A DNA stretch of 7,209 bases from Syntrophomonas sp. GTDB taxonomy: Bacteria > Bacillota > Syntrophomonadia > Syntrophomonadales > Syntrophomonadaceae. The position numbers and the translations under genes were made by a program. Positions 5,934 to 7,209 of the stretch are shown here, one piece after another. The notes under the pieces are model-generated. The model made no database searches. It saw nothing but the letters and a program-made list of their open reading frames with translations, and had not been told where the DNA came from. Positions within the stretch are counted from its first letter, which is position 1. Each line of letters starts with the position of its first letter. The DNA is taken from assembly GCA_028709355.1 (NCBI GenBank), contig JAQVXF010000054.1, positions 1-7,209 on the forward strand. The letters run 5' to 3'.

Positions 5934-6695
5934 ATGAAGATCTGCTCGTGGAACGTCAACGGCATCAGAGCCGTGCATAAGAAGGGTTTCAGCGATTGGG
6001 TCCTGGGGGAGAATCCCGACATCCTGTGTTTACAGGAGACCAAGGCCTATCCGGAACAACTTCCCGCCGAACTGACCCGCCTGGCTGATTATGAGTGTGT
6101 TTGGAACCCGGCCCAGCGCAAGGGATACAGCGGGGTGGCGGCCTATTTCCGCCAGCCTCCCCTGGAGGTTGGCTACGGACTGGGAGTGGAACGCTTTGAC
6201 AACGAGGGGCGGGTATTGGTGATGCATCACCAGGAATTCACCTTGCTCAATGTCTATTTTCCCAATGGCGGCATGGGTGATGAACGGGTGCAGTATAAGC
6301 TGGAGTTCTATGATGAGATCATCGATTATTGTGACGCCCTCAAGGTTGAAGGTAAAAACGTGATAATCTGCGGTGATTTCAATACCGCTCACCAGGAGAT
6401 CGACCTGAAGAATCCCAAGACCAATACTAAGACATCTGGGTTTTTGCCGGTGGAACGGGAGAAGCTGGACAAATTTCTCTCCCATGGCTATGTCGACGTT
6501 TTCCGTTATCTATACCCGGACAAGGCGGAGTATACTTGGTGGGATTTTCGGACCCGGGCCCGGGAGAGAAATGCTGGTTGGAGGATAGACTGTTTTTACG
6601 TATCCAGCAGCATGATCGATCGCATCCAGGACTGCGTCCACTTCGACCAGGTGCAGGGATCAGATCATTGCCCCCTCGCTTTGCTGCTGAGATAG
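5934..6695 (+). CDS. xth: Exodeoxyribonuclease III / AP endonuclease (ExoA/Xth family)
   Basis: This 253-residue enzyme cleaves DNA 5' to abasic sites in base-excision repair and, in this family, often has 3'-5' exonuclease and 3'-repair diesterase activity. It has the exonuclease-endonuclease-phosphatase fold with all catalytic motifs: WNVNG (Asn7), LQETK (Glu35), NVYFPNG (Tyr108), GDFNTAH (Asp148, Asn150), WRID (Asp219) and GSDHCP (Asp244, His245). Length is typical (about 250). The start ATG is 1 nt after the mrp stop codon (TAA-T-ATG) and has no good ribosome binding site of its own, so translation probably depends on re-initiation from mrp. Co-expression of an Fe-S assembly factor with a DNA repair enzyme hints at a shared response to oxidative damage, although Xth itself binds no Fe-S cluster. 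The stop is followed by only a weak hairpin. Confidence 0.95.
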   Translation: MKICSWNVNGIRAVHKKGFSDWVLGENPDILCLQETKAYPEQLPAELTRLADYECVWNPAQRKGYSGVAAYFRQPPLEVGYGLGVERFDNEGRVLVMHHQEFTLLNVYFPNGGMGDERVQYKLEFYDEIIDYCDALKVEGKNVIICGDFNTAHQEIDLKNPKTNTKTSGFLPVEREKLDKFLSHGYVDVFRYLYPDKAEYTWWDFRTRARERNAGWRIDCFYVSSSMIDRIQDCVHFDQVQGSDHCPLALLLR

Positions 6696-6731
6696 CGCAG
6701 GGAAAAAATCGGGCAAAATTAGGCCCGGGCA

Positions 6732-6760
6732 TTGACCGTTTCCGGGCAGGAATTTATAAT
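6732..6760 (+). promoter_or_regulatory. Strong sigma-A promoter for the 48-aa small ORF
   Basis: TTGACC (6732-6737, five of six), a 17-bp spacer and a perfect TATAAT (6755-6760). Transcription would start near 6767, immediately before a leader hairpin. A 6-bp inverted repeat GCCCGG/CCGGGC (6723-6728/6742-6747) straddles the -35 box and could be an operator. Confidence 0.75.
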
Positions 6761-6772
6761 TTATACAAGCAG

Positions 6773-6806
6773 CAGCGGCAAAGATTTTTGTGTCTGCTGG
6801 GTTTTT
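6773..6806 (+). terminator. Leader hairpin followed by a T-run (attenuator-like)
   Basis: CAGCGG (6773-6778) pairs with CTGCTG (6794-6799, one G-U pair), and after a 3-nt bulge CAAA (6779-6782) pairs with TTTG (6787-6790). The hairpin is followed by GG and TTTTT (6802-6806). It lies a few nt after the predicted start of the new promoter and before the ribosome binding site of the small ORF. It could end read-through from exonuclease III, attenuate the small gene, or protect the 5' end of its mRNA. The stem is moderate, so true termination is uncertain. Confidence 0.4.
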
Positions 6807-6824
6807 ATATAGGGGGAAGAGAAC

Positions 6825-6971
6825 ATGGTGAACAAAATATTCTTGGAGTTGCGGAGGCTATTTGCCGATCTTGCTTCCACCTTGCTTCTGGGCAAGGACA
6901 AGGATGCTGCTGCCCTGGCGATGATCTTGTCGGAGAAGAGCCGGGCCCTGGCCGAGGAATTGGGCAAATAA
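6825..6971 (+). CDS. Small protein of 48 residues, function unknown
   Basis: I do not recognise this protein. It runs from ATG 6825 to TAA 6969-6971 and begins MVNKIFLELRRLFADLAST. The first 22 residues form a likely amphipathic helix rich in Leu/Phe with Lys4, Arg10 and Arg11. A GKDKD turn follows at 23-27, then a second Ala/Leu-rich helix (28-46) with SEKSRALAEEL. That suggests a helical hairpin, perhaps a membrane-surface or protein-binding peptide. Support for it being real is contextual: AGGGGGAAG (6811-6819) gives a good ribosome binding site, a strong promoter with TATAAT lies upstream, and a strong terminator lies 30 bp downstream. It is thus an independent monocistronic unit. No signal peptide cleavage site or clear transmembrane segment was seen. 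No toxin, antitoxin or sporulation family was matched. Confidence 0.6.
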   Translation: MVNKIFLELRRLFADLASTLLLGKDKDAAALAMILSEKSRALAEELGK

Positions 6972-7000
6972 CCGACAAAACCGGATAGATGAGTGGAAAG

Positions 7001-7027
7001 AAAGCGCCGATATCTTGCGGCGCTTTT
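7001..7027 (+). terminator. Strong Rho-independent terminator after the small ORF
   Basis: The 9-bp stem AAAGCGCCG (7001-7009) pairs with CGGCGCTTT (7018-7026) around an 8-nt loop, with the T-run TTTTGTATT starting at 7024. The A-run on the left side means it may also work on the minus strand. It closes the small-ORF transcript and isolates the next gene. Confidence 0.85.
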
Positions 7028-7174
7028 GTATTGGGGGAGAGCTGGCAGCAGGGAACCGCCAAGACTGGTCAGATAGGATTTCATGGTTAGGTTCGGTTGG
7101 CTATTAATGCTATTATATATAAGGAAGATATCGGGCCAAATTTGCGAAACGGGCAGGAAAGGTGAGGTTAAAGT

Positions 7175-7209
7175 ATGCTGAAGACTCTACTGGTGAAGGA
7201 AGAGATAAA
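7175..7209 (+). CDS. Start of an unidentified gene (3' end outside window)
   Basis: An ATG at 7175 opens a frame reading MLKTLLVKEEI to the window edge. A good ribosome binding site, AAGGTGAGG (7159-7167), lies 7 nt upstream, and AT-rich sequence around 7111-7122 (TATTATATATAA) could supply a -10 box, though no matching -35 is clear. Only 11 full codons are visible, so the product cannot be named. The preceding terminator implies that this gene begins a new transcription unit. Confidence 0.55.
   Translation, partial: MLKTLLVKEEI

Noticed and set aside
6536..6988. 150-aa plus-strand ORF overlapping the end of exonuclease III and the small ORF
   Set aside because: It crosses a promoter and the frame of the conserved nuclease C-terminus, and it has no family-like sequence. 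The 48-aa ORF in another frame has the better signals.

Overview
The window reads as chromosomal DNA of an anaerobic Gram-positive bacterium of the Clostridia type (Bacillota). Supporting signs are purine-rich Shine-Dalgarno sequences before most genes, textbook sigma-A promoters, Rho-independent terminators, a SigW/RsiW-like ECF sigma/anti-sigma pair, a YqxD/YaiI-family protein, and an Mrp ATPase with an N-terminal four-cysteine cluster of the kind common in anaerobes. The genus is not determined; a Syntrophomonas- or Peptococcaceae-like lineage is a guess from the protein style. No insertion sequence, tRNA, rRNA, CRISPR array or phage gene was seen.

Layout. (1) 1-371: the 3' end of an isochorismatase-family cysteine hydrolase. 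(2) 383-2549: a strong sigma-A promoter, a leader of about 110 nt containing a possible 22-codon leader ORF, and a full-length elongation factor G gene standing outside any str operon, followed by a hairpin terminator. (3) 2754-4356, minus strand: an ECF sigma factor overlapping the gene for its membrane-spanning zinc-finger anti-sigma factor, with a candidate autoregulatory ECF promoter upstream. It is convergent with EF-G. (4) 4523-6695, plus strand, divergent from the sigma operon: a YqxD/YaiI-family protein, an Mrp/NBP35-type Fe-S carrier ATPase and exonuclease III. The last two are separated by 1 nt. (5) 6732-7027: a compact cassette of promoter, leader hairpin with a T-run, a 48-residue small ORF and a strong terminator. 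(6) 7175-7209: the first codons of another gene running off the window.

Working together. The sigma/anti-sigma pair is a self-contained envelope-stress signalling unit. The Mrp-exonuclease III pair is tightly coupled and probably co-transcribed, joining an Fe-S cluster assembly factor to base-excision DNA repair. Most of the window is ordinary housekeeping. The least explained parts are the 48-aa cassette near the end, the structured leader before mrp and the leader ORF before EF-G.
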